Origin: Candidatus Paracaedibacter acanthamoebae
Lineage (GTDB): Bacteria; Pseudomonadota; Alphaproteobacteria; Paracaedibacterales; Paracaedibacteraceae
Direction: 5' to 3'
NCBI RefSeq assembly: GCF_000742835.1
Contig: NZ_CP008941.1
Span: forward strand, 1,707,501 to 1,757,689
Length of the DNA: 50,189 bases
The notes beneath the pieces were generated by a model. It ran no database searches, had not been told where the DNA came from, and saw nothing but the letters and a program-made list of their open reading frames with translations. Position numbers and translations under genes: made by a program. How positions within the stretch are numbered: the first letter of the stretch is position 1; each line of letters begins with the position of its first letter. This document shows, piece after piece, positions 1 through 9,513 of the stretch.

Positions 1-876
1 GAGCAATTTGAAAAATTGATGAATCAAAGAAATTTACTAGAAATCGAACAATTAACTATTCGGCAGATCCTTGTCTGCGTACCAAATATTGCACTTAAAA
101 TATTGAGTCCAGCAAACTTAATTTCTATTATGGGAGGATCTAACCTTATCCTCTATCATCCTGAAAAAAGAGCGTTAGCTGAAATTAAACACAATAGCTG
201 GACTCTGGATAGCCCAGCCCCGACAAATCTCACCCCAATATCTAGAGAAAGTATTATTGAACAAGCGAACGAAGATCCCGATGGTATTATCCTCTTTGAT
301 CAACATTTCATGACGCCCGATCTTTGGCCAACCTTGACTATGATCATAAAAAGTGCACCTTTTAACAAAGATCAAACAGATATTTTGCAGAAAACCAAAT
401 CGGCTTTAACAACACACATAAAGAAGATGACAAAGGCCCATATAAAGGCTCAGAAAAAATTTAATAAATACTATATGATTGAGGATAGCCTTAAAATTCT
501 TCATAATTTAGATTCGAACCAAGAAGATCACCATCTCCAACAGACTGCTGTACAACTAGAAATTTTAAAAAGTAATTATCGTTTGCAGAAGCTAAAGAAA
601 ATTATTTCAGGTAACCAGCTTATGAAAAAATTTGATGCGCTTTCTCCAGAGGATACATCAAAAAAATTCCCAGCTTTTCTCTTCTTTAATTACGAACCAA
701 CGGCATCAGAGCTAGAAGCATCAGAAAATTTGGAAAAACTTAAGCAATATCTTGCCAACAAAAAAGAAGAAGCAGATAAACAAATTGCTTGGATGGAAGA
801 TATTGACCAAAAGATCCTCTTCGAAACTCTTATAATTAATGAGATAGATCGCATTCTTCAAACTCTTGTCTACTAA
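1..876 (+). CDS. Unknown protein, probably cut by the window edge
   Basis: I do not recognise this protein. The frame is open to base 1 (the residues before the first ATG at 19 read EQFEKL), so the gene may start outside the window and this may be only its C-terminal 290 or so residues. The visible part is hydrophilic and Lys/Glu-rich. A long predicted helical or coiled-coil stretch runs from about residue 115 to 215 and again near the end (residues 235-285). There is no signal peptide, membrane segment or catalytic motif that I can see. It runs toward holC-pepA, which lie on the other strand. Coding status is supported by length and ordinary composition only. Confidence 0.55.
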   Translation, partial: EQFEKLMNQRNLLEIEQLTIRQILVCVPNIALKILSPANLISIMGGSNLILYHPEKRALAEIKHNSWTLDSPAPTNLTPISRESIIEQANEDPDGIILFDQHFMTPDLWPTLTMIIKSAPFNKDQTDILQKTKSALTTHIKKMTKAHIKAQKKFNKYYMIEDSLKILHNLDSNQEDHHLQQTAVQLEILKSNYRLQKLKKIISGNQLMKKFDALSPEDTSKKFPAFLFFNYEPTASELEASENLEKLKQYLANKKEEADKQIAWMEDIDQKILFETLIINEIDRILQTLVY

Positions 877-897
877 AAAAAGGGGGCATACCCCCCC
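875..897 (-). terminator. Rho-independent terminator for pepA-holC
   Basis: Read on the minus strand, a GGGGG/CCCCC stem with a 4-nt TATG loop is followed by seven T. It lies about 28 nt beyond the holC stop, the right place to end the pepA-holC transcript. On the plus strand the A-run precedes the stem, so it would serve the upstream unknown gene only weakly. Confidence 0.7.
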
Positions 898-924
898 ATC
901 TATTCCAAGAATCCTTTAGATTTT

Positions 925-1359
925 TTATCCCTGCCCCCAAGCACCCTTGTCATTTTGTTTCCAGTAGGTCAGCTTGAAGTCCCTGTCTCGATAAGACTTA
1001 TATCTGTCCCGCGCGTTATGAACAGTATCCGGATTATTTCCATCAAACATATCCATACACCGATCAAAACCATTATCAGGGATCATTGCCCCATTGAGTA
1101 CAATAACAACCTCAGCCTTATTAATATTGTCCGCGGATAAAGACAACCAAACAGGATGCCTCAACGGATCACCAACAAAACCATGAGGAATAAAGGAAGT
1201 GGGTGAAAAGGTCCACAGCACGCTATTTAAAGTTTCCAGGCGTTCTTGAGAATCGCACACAATAAGGGCACGCAATCCATTCAGATAGATTTTCTCAACT
1301 AACTTCGGCAACGCCTTCTCTAAAGGCGTTACTGTTAGATGATAAAAAGCAACATCCAT
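925..1359 (-). CDS. holC: DNA polymerase III chi subunit
   Basis: 144 residues matching the HolC/chi family in length and pattern. Visible marks are the N-terminal FYHL strand, the middle block LRALIVCDSQERLETLNSVLW, and HPVWLS followed by VVIVLN and a Phe/Asp/Arg-containing C-terminus ending in a YWKQ block. Chi binds psi in the clamp loader and links it to SSB on the lagging strand. The ATG overlaps the pepA stop by one base (TAATG), so the two are translationally coupled in one operon. pepA-holC order is a familiar arrangement in proteobacteria, which supports the call. Confidence 0.9.
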   Translation of the reverse strand: MDVAFYHLTVTPLEKALPKLVEKIYLNGLRALIVCDSQERLETLNSVLWTFSPTSFIPHGFVGDPLRHPVWLSLSADNINKAEVVIVLNGAMIPDNGFDRCMDMFDGNNPDTVHNARDRYKSYRDRDFKLTYWKQNDKGAWGQG

Positions 1360-2843
1360 TACGAGGTAGCCTTTTCAATATGCTTTTTGACCCAGTGGTT
1401 CAAAAGACGTACACCAAATGCTGTGGCGCCTGCTTGATAAGTGCCCTTGGCCTTACTATCCCAAGTTGTACCCGCGATATCTAAGTGAGCCCATTTAGTC
1501 CCATTGACAAAACGTTGCAAGAATTGAGCCGCAGCAATACTACCTGCATTGCGCCCATTTCCGAGGTTCTTAACATCAGCAATCAGAGAATCAATATCTT
1601 TGTCATAAGCTTCAGACAACGGCAAACGCCATAATTTTTCACTGACCTTTTTTCCCGACTCTGCCAGCATATCAGCTAACTCATCATCATTTGAGAAAAG
1701 ACCTGCATGGTCTGATCCCAAAGCAATAATGACGGCCCCTGTTAGAGTAGCTAGATTCACCATATAGGATGGCTTGAATCGATCTTGAGTATACCAAAGC
1801 GCATCGGCTAGAACAAGGCGTCCCTCCGCATCCGTATTGAGAATTTCAATTGTTTGACCGGAAAGTGAGGTTACCACATCGCCCGGGCGTTGAGCATTTC
1901 CATCCGGCATATTTTCTACAAGCCCCATGACACCAACCGCATTAACTTTAGCATTACGACCTGCTAAGGCTCGCATCACTCCCAAAACCGCACCAGCACC
2001 GCCCATATCCCACTTCATGGCATCCATATCTTGAGCTGCCTTAATAGAAATACCGCCGGTATCAAAAGTCACCCCTTTACCCACAAAAGCCACGGGCTTA
2101 TCGTCAGCGTTACCACCATTCCATTGCATAACCACAACTTTTGATTCTTTCGAACTTCCTTGGCCCACGCCCAGCAAAGCATTAAAGCCCATCTTCGTCA
2201 GTTCTTTTTCTCCAAACACCTCAACTTTCACGCCCAATTTTTCCAAAGATTGAGCCTGCTGAGCCAATGTTTCTGGATAAATAACGTTAGGTGGTTCAGA
2301 CGCTACATGGCGAGCTAAAAATACACCTTCAGCAACTTGCTCAAGTTCCTTAAATTTAGCAAATGTTTCTGCTGTATTCTCAGTTAGAACAGTGGCGTGC
2401 TTGACTTGGCAAAACTCAGATTTTTCTTTTTTGGTAAAATACTTTGGAAATGACCAGGACTTGAGTAACAATCCACTTGCAATAATACCAGCCGCCTGGA
2501 CGTCCCCCAACTCTGGACTATAAATAGTGACAGACTCAGCTTGCTCTTTACCCAAGGCTGAATAAATCTTCGCTCCCAGTAATTCCAATTGATAGTGATC
2601 TTTTAACTTTTCAGCGTCCGCTGCAATCAGGTGTAATTTTGTAAGATTTGTTCCCTGAGGATAGACGAGTGAAACAACGCTACCCTTTTTAAAATCAAAA
2701 TCATCAGCATTAACAATCGCCTTTAGCTGACCCGACATTTTTGCATCCAAGTCAGAAATAAACGAATCAAAATTCTTGGATGTTATGATAACCGCAAGAA
2801 TTCCTGCGGTTGGCAACGCTGGCTTATTAAATTCTATTTTCAT
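1359..2843 (-). CDS. pepA: Leucyl aminopeptidase (M17 family)
   Basis: About 494 residues, the full M17 length. The C-terminal half carries the two-metal site: VGKGVTFDTGG with the metal-binding Lys and Asp, DAMKWDMGGAG, and the signature NTDAEGRLVLADAL. The N-terminal third is the macro-like regulatory domain. The enzyme removes N-terminal residues from peptides as a cytosolic hexamer. I start it at the ATG at 2843 because a strong AGGGGGG ribosome site lies just upstream. A TTG five codons earlier sits before that site and is unlikely. holC follows with a one-base overlap. Confidence 0.95.
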   Translation of the reverse strand: MKIEFNKPALPTAGILAVIITSKNFDSFISDLDAKMSGQLKAIVNADDFDFKKGSVVSLVYPQGTNLTKLHLIAADAEKLKDHYQLELLGAKIYSALGKEQAESVTIYSPELGDVQAAGIIASGLLLKSWSFPKYFTKKEKSEFCQVKHATVLTENTAETFAKFKELEQVAEGVFLARHVASEPPNVIYPETLAQQAQSLEKLGVKVEVFGEKELTKMGFNALLGVGQGSSKESKVVVMQWNGGNADDKPVAFVGKGVTFDTGGISIKAAQDMDAMKWDMGGAGAVLGVMRALAGRNAKVNAVGVMGLVENMPDGNAQRPGDVVTSLSGQTIEILNTDAEGRLVLADALWYTQDRFKPSYMVNLATLTGAVIIALGSDHAGLFSNDDELADMLAESGKKVSEKLWRLPLSEAYDKDIDSLIADVKNLGNGRNAGSIAAAQFLQRFVNGTKWAHLDIAGTTWDSKAKGTYQAGATAFGVRLLNHWVKKHIEKATS

Positions 2844-3036
2844 ATAATCCCCCCTCAAACAAATAATCTATTGCTTTATTTGTAGAGTAAAACAGGAGCT
2901 TTTTCAATGACCAGGTTGTAAACGGGCAAATTAATCTTTTCAGTGCGGGAGTTAGGAATCTGGAAAATTTCTATTTATTAGATTTATAGCTGACGGCATA
3001 GAAGCCAATTTTCACATTATAGAGAGGGGGGAGAAA

Positions 3037-3113
3037 TGGCGCACCCGAGACGATTCGAACGTCCGACCTTTGCCTTCGGAGGGCAACACTCTATCCAGCT
3101 GAGCTACGGGTGC
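3037..3113 (-). tRNA. tRNA-Arg (anticodon CCG)
   Basis: On the minus strand the cloverleaf is complete. The acceptor is GCACCCG pairing with CGGGTGC, with a G discriminator and an encoded CCA at 3037-3039. The anticodon stem is TTGCC/GGCAA around CT-CCG-AA, and the T arm is GACG-TTCGAAT-CGTC. CCG reads the Arg codon CGG. It lies in the 370-bp space between pepA and the HIT gene. I see no other gene in that space. Confidence 0.95.
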
Positions 3114-3216
3114 TTTTGATTCTTTATAGCCGATAAAACAGCTCTTGCCAAAAGAAAATTTGTCTGGCACAGCTTTTTGCACCATTATAAGTTAAATTAG
3201 CCAAAAAGGATACATT

Positions 3217-3624
3217 ATGCAACTCGATCATCGCCTGGCTCAATCCTCTGAATTCATTGCAGATTTAACTTTATGTCAAGTCCGGTTATCCCACAATGCA
3301 GCCTTTCCGTGGCTTATCCTTATTCCCAAGATTGATGACATTATTGAAATAATTAATCTTTCTCGCCCTGACCAACATCAGTTGATGGATGAAATCGCTC
3401 AAATCTCAAAGATTATGCAAGATTTATTTGCCCCTAATAAAATCAACGTTGCCACTTTAGGAAATGTTGTTCCTCAACTTCATATCCATGTTATCGCTCG
3501 ATACCATACTGATCCTGTATGGCCAAACCCTGTCTGGAACACCATCAGTCAGGAATATTTTGAACTGGATTTACAAGCAAGAGTAGAATTAATTCGCCAA
3601 TATATACAGTTTTCTATTGATTAA
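3217..3624 (+). CDS. HIT-family nucleotide-binding protein
   Basis: 135 residues of the small HIT (histidine triad) fold: an N-terminal strand with LCQVRLSHNAAFPWLILIP, a central helix, then QLHIHVIARYHTDPVWPNPVW. HIT proteins bind or cleave nucleotide phosphates such as Ap4A. In the triad H-x-H-x-H the third position is Ile here (HIHVIAR). The same His-x-His-x-x-Ala-Arg form with a WP.PVW tail is familiar in alphaproteobacterial members, so this looks like a subfamily trait rather than damage. An AAAGGA site precedes the ATG by about 8 nt. The substrate is unknown. Confidence 0.85.
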   Translation: MQLDHRLAQSSEFIADLTLCQVRLSHNAAFPWLILIPKIDDIIEIINLSRPDQHQLMDEIAQISKIMQDLFAPNKINVATLGNVVPQLHIHVIARYHTDPVWPNPVWNTISQEYFELDLQARVELIRQYIQFSID

Positions 3625-3652
3625 ATTTTTGATTTTATCTACCCCTTTTTTT

Positions 3653-3991
3653 CCCGGCCGCAGCAACGCGAAGAGCCGGGATCTTGAGATGGCAAGCGCA
3701 AGCCCTTATGCGCTCGAGAACCCTGACCTGTCCTCAACTGGATTGGGGATCAAGCCAAGGTATGGTTTCCGGGTCGCGCTTGCGGTTGCCTGGAAAAAGG
3801 GTGGGTATAATGGTGCACTCTTCCTCATTCCGGCCTTGAGCCGGAATCCATTCCTGCGTCTGGATGCTATTAAGATTTAGACGGATATAGCTGTGGTAAA
3901 ATCATCCTGTCCACAAAGTCAAGGTATGGTTTCCGGGTCGCCCTTCGGTTGCCCGGAAAGAGGCTCTCTTTTCGCGGCCAGTGAGCCGGGA
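3653..3991. repeat. Palindromic repeat patch 1
   Basis: This 430-bp space between the HIT gene and lepB holds no credible gene. It is a mosaic of palindromes: a CCCGGC..GCCGGG element at 3653, CATTCCGG..CCGGAATCC at about 3830, and TTTCCGGG..CCCGGAAA twice, the second at about 3930. The segment from about 3840 to 3960 (AGATTTAGA, TATAGCTGTGG, a spacer, then the CCGGG palindrome) is laid out exactly as in the array at 33.5-34.2 kb. The open frame through it is the translated repeat. Confidence 0.8.
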
Positions 3992-4053
3992 TAAGGGAGT
4001 TTTACATTGAAGGCCAGGAAGAAATCCTTCCACAGCCTACCTTACTGAACGTA

Positions 4054-4827
4054 TTATTCAATAACCTTTAAGATACGATTCACCCGAATACCCGGGATCC
4101 AAGCGAGGACGTCATACCAACGGGCATCGGTTGAAAAGAACAATATTCGCGCTGGTCCTAACAAATGATCTTCGGGAATAAATCCCAACTCTTTCATATA
4201 CCGACTATCTTGCGAGTTATGGCGATTATCCCCCATGACAAAATAATGTCCGGCAGGGACAGTATATTCAGGCGTATTATCGGCCGGATGAACACCAAAA
4301 GGGTACTGCATCAAAATCTCATGCGCTTTACCATTTGGCAGAGTTTCACGATAACGGGGTATAACTTTCACTGAACTATCCCGCGGATCCCTTAATGTAT
4401 AATCATCCAGTTTTTCTAATTTACAGGCCACACCATTAATATGGAGAATCCCATCTTTGACTTGCACCTTATCACCGGGCAGCCCCACGACTCGTTTAAT
4501 GTAATCAAGGGATTCATCATAATAAATAGTCATCCGCTTCAACAAGCTTTCTGTCTTACCCACCGGTGCACGGAATACAGCCACCTGTCCTAAGGTCGGC
4601 TTATCATTGTCCAAAAGGCGGCCCTCAAAAAGAGGGGGCGCAAAGGGAAATGAATAATTGCTGTAGCCATAACTGAACTTTGATACAAACAAAAAATCCC
4701 CAATCATCAGCGTTGGGTACATAGAAGCAGAGGGGATAACAAATGGTTGAAATAAAAATGTCCTAATAATAATTGCAATAAATAGAGCTCCCAATGTTCC
4801 TTTAAGCTCTTTGATTAATCTATCCAT
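4054..4827 (-). CDS. lepB: Signal peptidase I
   Basis: 257 residues of the S26 family. One N-terminal membrane segment (about residues 11-31) is followed by the catalytic Ser box PSASMYPTL (Ser35). The Lys box YIKRVVGLPGDKV has the general base at Lys111, then comes GDNRHNSQDSR (box E) and a C-terminal hydrophobic patch. It cleaves signal peptides at the outer face of the inner membrane. An AAGGATAA site precedes the ATG. It lies 74 nt downstream of dnaB on the same strand and may be co-transcribed with it. The exported proteins in this window are plausible substrates. Confidence 0.95.
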   Translation of the reverse strand: MDRLIKELKGTLGALFIAIIIRTFLFQPFVIPSASMYPTLMIGDFLFVSKFSYGYSNYSFPFAPPLFEGRLLDNDKPTLGQVAVFRAPVGKTESLLKRMTIYYDESLDYIKRVVGLPGDKVQVKDGILHINGVACKLEKLDDYTLRDPRDSSVKVIPRYRETLPNGKAHEILMQYPFGVHPADNTPEYTVPAGHYFVMGDNRHNSQDSRYMKELGFIPEDHLLGPARILFFSTDARWYDVLAWIPGIRVNRILKVIE

Positions 4828-4901
4828 TAGTTTATCCTTCTTTTAATTAACAAAATGAAATATCTCCTCAAACAGTTTCTTACCGAGGAGTTATCTCATC
4901 T

Positions 4902-6368
4902 TTAAGAGTCCATATAATTTTCGGTCAAATTACTAAATTTAGTCAAGGCCCCATCGAAATAAAGTTTAACAGTTCCCACCGGACCGTGACGCTGTTTGGC
5001 AATGATAATCTCAGCTTGCTTATAAACTTTTTGCATTTCTTCTTGCCATTGCATGAATTTATCGGTTCCTTCCGGTGGACGGCGACGCTCAAGATAATAT
5101 TCATCGCGATAAACGAACATCACAACGTCGGCATCTTGCTCAATCGAGCCGGATTCACGCAGATCAGAAAGCATGGGGCGTTTATCTTCACGCTGTTCCA
5201 CCGCACGAGAAAGCTGAGACAAGGCAATAACAGGAACATCCAATTCCTTAGCAATAGCCTTAAGCCCCCGGGAAATATCCGAGATCTCCTGAACGCGATT
5301 GTCCCCTCCGCGCTTGGTTCCCCCCGCTTCAATCAATTGTAAATAGTCGATCACAATCAATCCCAATCCATGCTGGCGCTTTAAGCGGCGGCAGCGGTTG
5401 CGGATGGCATTCACCGTAATCCCAGCTGTATCATCAATAAAGAGAGGAAGATCTTGTAAAGTCCGGGTAACCTCAACAAATTTGGGAAAATCTTCAGCCC
5501 GAATATCCCCGCGACGAATCTTGTCGGATGAGACAGCAGACTCAGAGGCCAAAATACGGGATGCTAACTGCTCTGCTGACATTTCGAGAGAGAAGAAAGC
5601 CACCGGGGCCCCATTCGGATCATTATCCAGGACGGCTTTAGCCGCATTAAAAGCTATGTTGGTAGCCAACGTCGTTTTCCCCATAGACGGCCGACCCGCA
5701 AGAATCAATAAATCGGAGGGATGCAGACCACCTAAATATCGATCCATATCAATCAAACCACTGGTGACACCAACAATATGAGAATCCCGTTTAAAAGCCA
5801 TCTCGGCTGTCTGCAGGGCCTCTGTAATGGCCAAATTAAACGGCAAAAGCCCCCCAGAAGACTGACCTTTAGTGGCTAAATCAAATAGCTGCTTTTCGGC
5901 TTGCTCAATTTGATTGACGGCGGTTGTATCAAATTCATAGGTCTTGGCGCTCCCGCAAATTTCTTGACCGATTTTTAATAACTCTCGACGCAAAAAAAGA
6001 TCATGAATCAGCTTGCCGTAATCAACTGCACTCGACATCGATAACACTGAATTTGCAATATCAACCAGATAAGCGGCCCCTCCCACAGGTTCTAAAGCTT
6101 TATCTCGCTCAAAATAGTCTCTTAAGGTGACAGGATCAGCAATTTGTCCTCGTTCAACGAAGCGGCAGATACCTTCAAAAATTTTTCCGTGAATTGCATC
6201 GGCAAAGTGATAGGGCTTTAGAAAATCCCCCACCCGCTCCATCATTGAATTATCAAGCAACAGAACACCTAACAGTCCTTGCTCTGCCTCTAAGTTATAA
6301 GGAGGAGCATCTTCATTTTGGACAGCCACAAGAGGATTGCCCTGAAACGGAATAATATCAGATGACAT
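4902..6368 (-). CDS. dnaB: Replicative DNA helicase
   Basis: 488 residues with both DnaB domains. The N-terminal helical primase-interaction domain begins PPYNLEAEQGLLGVLLLD. The RecA-like motor carries Walker A GRPSMGKTTLA near residue 225, Walker B LIVIDYLQLI, SQLSRAVEQREDKRPMLSDLRESGSIEQDAD, and the C-terminal IIAKQRHGPVGTV. It unwinds the fork as a hexamer. No intein or insertion is present. It is divergent from the large secreted-protein gene, with 78 bp between the two starts that must hold both promoters. Confidence 0.97.
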   Translation of the reverse strand: MSSDIIPFQGNPLVAVQNEDAPPYNLEAEQGLLGVLLLDNSMMERVGDFLKPYHFADAIHGKIFEGICRFVERGQIADPVTLRDYFERDKALEPVGGAAYLVDIANSVLSMSSAVDYGKLIHDLFLRRELLKIGQEICGSAKTYEFDTTAVNQIEQAEKQLFDLATKGQSSGGLLPFNLAITEALQTAEMAFKRDSHIVGVTSGLIDMDRYLGGLHPSDLLILAGRPSMGKTTLATNIAFNAAKAVLDNDPNGAPVAFFSLEMSAEQLASRILASESAVSSDKIRRGDIRAEDFPKFVEVTRTLQDLPLFIDDTAGITVNAIRNRCRRLKRQHGLGLIVIDYLQLIEAGGTKRGGDNRVQEISDISRGLKAIAKELDVPVIALSQLSRAVEQREDKRPMLSDLRESGSIEQDADVVMFVYRDEYYLERRRPPEGTDKFMQWQEEMQKVYKQAEIIIAKQRHGPVGTVKLYFDGALTKFSNLTENYMDS

Positions 6369-6446
6369 ATTTTGCTCACTTTAATCTAATCTTAACCACA
6401 CCATAGCATACTTATAAGCAAAGAGGAAAATCTTAGGTTATCATCC

Positions 6447-9400
6447 ATGGTTAAATTTGCAAAGATCATCCTGTCTATTCTGACAGTAATATTATCCCAC
6501 GTCGCTTGGGCAGATCCTATTGTCGATGAGGTTTTAGAAGATCTGCAAAGCGGATCGAGCAGTTATTCTTCCTATTCATCCTCTGGTCGATGTACAACCA
6601 CCAAAAACTGTACAGAATATTTCCAACAAAAATTGCGACAACTCACCGATAAATATAAAAGTTCTCAAAATAGGCTTAATCGGACAACACAACAAGCCGA
6701 TATTGATCTCTTGACCAAAAAACTTGAAGTGGTCAGAAACCTATCGCAACGCTTACCCCTTCTTCTCAAATCTACCGTATTTTACCCTCAAAATCTGATC
6801 TTCAAAGCAATGTCAGCGCAGGGACAAACTAAATACCGTCAAGGATATCGTATTGAAGTCCCAAATTTTGATAGTGGCTTTGATGTGCTCTCTATTGATC
6901 CTGCCCACTTGACGGAAACTGACACAACAATTCTTGAACAATTGACCCATGAAGTTCATGATATGGTTGATAAAGCTCACCGCATGGCGACTCCTCCTTA
7001 TACCATCAAACATATTAAAGGAATGAGTTTAAGCTATGACGACATTTTGAATGATCTTCTAACCAAAATAGATAGTCAGGATTACACACGGATGGATCGT
7101 GAAGCAGCATTGCGAATTCAACTTAACCTCTTGGATAACGTCAAGGGACATATAGCAACAGATGATCCGGCCCTTACAAAACTTCAAAACTTAAGGTCCG
7201 CTATTGAAACTGAAGCCAACAAAGCCCCCATAAGCATGGATAACTTAATTTTCTTTCTCCAAACAAATTATCAAGATCCGTCGGCTCCACTAGAAAATGA
7301 GTCAGATCATGATTGGAAAACCATGTCCCAAACTTTTATGCCGGCCAAACAACCACAACAACCAACGCCGACCACGCTGACAAATCTTACCTTTGATGTC
7401 AGTGTTGCTGGAAAGACATCGAAGTTATCAGCTAAAACAATTGGATCACGCTTTCAAGAAAAACAACGTTTTTATTCCCAAGCAACCATTTATAAGGAAA
7501 TGTCCCCAGCCGCGCAAGCTGACTATAGAGCGGGCAAACGTTATACCCTAAACCAAGCCCAAATGGCGAGTCAGATTTTTGCTCCTCTTAGCCAAAAAGG
7601 AACAGATGCTATGAAGGACAGTACGCTTGAGAAACTGCGGCAGGAAATAGTTGAAACAATAAAAGCAGATTTACGAACGAGAAAATCACCCCCCTTTCAG
7701 ATTATAGAAGTGAGAGGGGCCCATTACGATTATGATCAGATTTTGAGCATGATTCTTACAGACGTTGAAGATGTTCAAAATCGCCCGACTGATCGCCAAG
7801 CAAATTTAGTTATCGATCTGGGAATTGTTGATAAGTATCTACAATTGGTGGACCAGACCGATAAAAGCTATCAAAAACTTTTAAAATTAAGACAAAAGGT
7901 TGAAGGGGGGCAAGATACGCCCACATCCCGCTATGCCTATGGCTCCACCGTTACCCCACCGAAAAATCAATCCCAGGAACAATGGCTGCTGATTAAAAAA
8001 CAGCTAGCCGCCCCTCAGCCAGCTCTCATGGCCAAAATTGTCAACCTCGCGGACATTACGATTAAAGTCAATGCATCCGGAAAAGCCTATACAGTTTCCT
8101 TAGCGAATGCTGGTACCGCCAATTATGCGCGCCGACGCTTAACCGTAACCACTAAATATGCAAAAGAAAAAGCCGAGATTTTAAAACAGCTCACGCACAA
8201 TTTAAAAGCAATCCGGTGTAAAAATCGCGATGAATGCCGCCGGGCTTATCACGATGAGATTAAAGCAATGAAAGCTCGCTTTGGCGGAGCCGGATACAAC
8301 AACAATTTTTATTCTAATTATAGCAAGAATTCATATTCAGATTATAGCAGTAATGCTTCTTCTGACTATAACAGCTATGGTACTTCATACTCGAAACGGT
8401 CTGGGCCTCAAAAGGCTCAAGAAATTGATACCGCCATCCAAGAAATGCTGGAAAATTTTTCAACTGTCCTCATGAATGCTTTTGATATGGATCGCCCGCA
8501 AACCAAGCTTATGATTTATAACAAGCTATCGGATAAAGGACGAGCCGATTATCTGAATGGTCTGCGTCTTAGCGATCCAAAGGAAGCAAAAATCTTTAAA
8601 CGCCACAAGCCAAAAGAAACGCAAAAGGCAAAAACTGATAAGATGGCAATATTCCAATCAGTTCTTTCCGTTTTTGGAGTTAAGCAACCTGCAGCACCAG
8701 CACTCGCCCCTACCCCTCAGCCGCAACAGCAGATTAACTATGATGCTGCTGAGAAAAAATTATTGCCGCTTGCCTTCTTTGACACAGATGACATTTTAAT
8801 CTATACGATTCAAGCACTGGATCGTAATGTGACTTCCTGCCGAACTTATAGTGAGTGTTCTAATAATGATAGTCGCATTATTGAGGGTATAACGCGCACT
8901 CTCAATCCAAAAGATCCTGTCATTGGATTTCTTCTTGAGATTACAGACGAATTAAAAGAGGCCCAAAAGTCTAATCCCATTGATTTAGACTCTATTGCAG
9001 CGGCCTTTAAAAAAGCAAAATATTCAGCAAGACTGAGACTGGAATCAGAGGATGAAAAAACATGGGAAAGCATTGAAAGCCAGAAAAATAAAAAGCGCCA
9101 ACCCCCTGTCCCTCCAAGAGTTGCTAATGCTCAGGCCCTCATAAAAACTTATAACGCCAACACTCAGGCGACAGCAATGACAGGAACCCCCCTCACCCCC
9201 CCAACGGCACCAGCTTATGGGACGTCATCTGGGTATCCTTCATCTTCCTCCCGTTATGGAGCCTCCTCAACCGATAAGGCGCCTTCGTCGTATGGATCAA
9301 AAGCTGCTAGCAGTTATCGTGCGCCCTTACCTTATGGTTCATCCAGTGGACCCAATTCATCAGCGTCAAGTTATGGGCCATCGACCTATAGCTCATCCTC

Positions 9401-9476
9401 AAATGCATACGGCAATTCAACCCCCAACTCTAGGAACCAACCATCGTCCCAACGCTATGCGGAAACAGTTTACTAG
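6447..9476 (+). CDS. Large secreted repeat protein, function unknown
   Basis: 1009 residues, family not recognised. A clear signal peptide (MVKFAKIILSILTVILSHVAWA) predicts export. The body contains a repeat of about 130 residues seen at roughly 112-230 and 345-470, with a short third copy near 686-710. Each copy starts with a Y..MS..G...Y..G.R pattern, and the first two continue to an HxxGxSxxYDDIL-like block (I-K-G-M-S-L-S-Y-D-D-I-L; V-R-G-A-H-Y-D-Y-D-Q-I-L). Cys pairs occur in C-(K/R)-x-x-(D/E)-like settings near 50, 595 and 800. Low-complexity Asn/Tyr/Ser stretches lie near 616-650, and a Ser/Tyr/Gly/Pro tail fills about 915-1005. No membrane anchor or sorting signal is visible. It stands alone, divergent from dnaB. 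It could be an envelope, matrix or host-facing protein. Confidence 0.85.
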   Translation: MVKFAKIILSILTVILSHVAWADPIVDEVLEDLQSGSSSYSSYSSSGRCTTTKNCTEYFQQKLRQLTDKYKSSQNRLNRTTQQADIDLLTKKLEVVRNLSQRLPLLLKSTVFYPQNLIFKAMSAQGQTKYRQGYRIEVPNFDSGFDVLSIDPAHLTETDTTILEQLTHEVHDMVDKAHRMATPPYTIKHIKGMSLSYDDILNDLLTKIDSQDYTRMDREAALRIQLNLLDNVKGHIATDDPALTKLQNLRSAIETEANKAPISMDNLIFFLQTNYQDPSAPLENESDHDWKTMSQTFMPAKQPQQPTPTTLTNLTFDVSVAGKTSKLSAKTIGSRFQEKQRFYSQATIYKEMSPAAQADYRAGKRYTLNQAQMASQIFAPLSQKGTDAMKDSTLEKLRQEIVETIKADLRTRKSPPFQIIEVRGAHYDYDQILSMILTDVEDVQNRPTDRQANLVIDLGIVDKYLQLVDQTDKSYQKLLKLRQKVEGGQDTPTSRYAYGSTVTPPKNQSQEQWLLIKKQLAAPQPALMAKIVNLADITIKVNASGKAYTVSLANAGTANYARRRLTVTTKYAKEKAEILKQLTHNLKAIRCKNRDECRRAYHDEIKAMKARFGGAGYNNNFYSNYSKNSYSDYSSNASSDYNSYGTSYSKRSGPQKAQEIDTAIQEMLENFSTVLMNAFDMDRPQTKLMIYNKLSDKGRADYLNGLRLSDPKEAKIFKRHKPKETQKAKTDKMAIFQSVLSVFGVKQPAAPALAPTPQPQQQINYDAAEKKLLPLAFFDTDDILIYTIQALDRNVTSCRTYSECSNNDSRIIEGITRTLNPKDPVIGFLLEITDELKEAQKSNPIDLDSIAAAFKKAKYSARLRLESEDEKTWESIESQKNKKRQPPVPPRVANAQALIKTYNANTQATAMTGTPLTPPTAPAYGTSSGYPSSSSRYGASSTDKAPSSYGSKAASSYRAPLPYGSSSGPNSSASSYGPSTYSSSSNAYGNSTPNSRNQPSSQRYAETVY

Positions 9477-9513
9477 AATGTGAGTCCCTAAAGGCTGCGA
9501 ACAAAAATTGGGA

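Noticed and set aside
6447-9476. Autotransporter or sortase-anchored surface protein
   Set aside because: There is no C-terminal beta-barrel signature, LPxTG motif or membrane anchor; the C-terminus is low-complexity Ser/Tyr.
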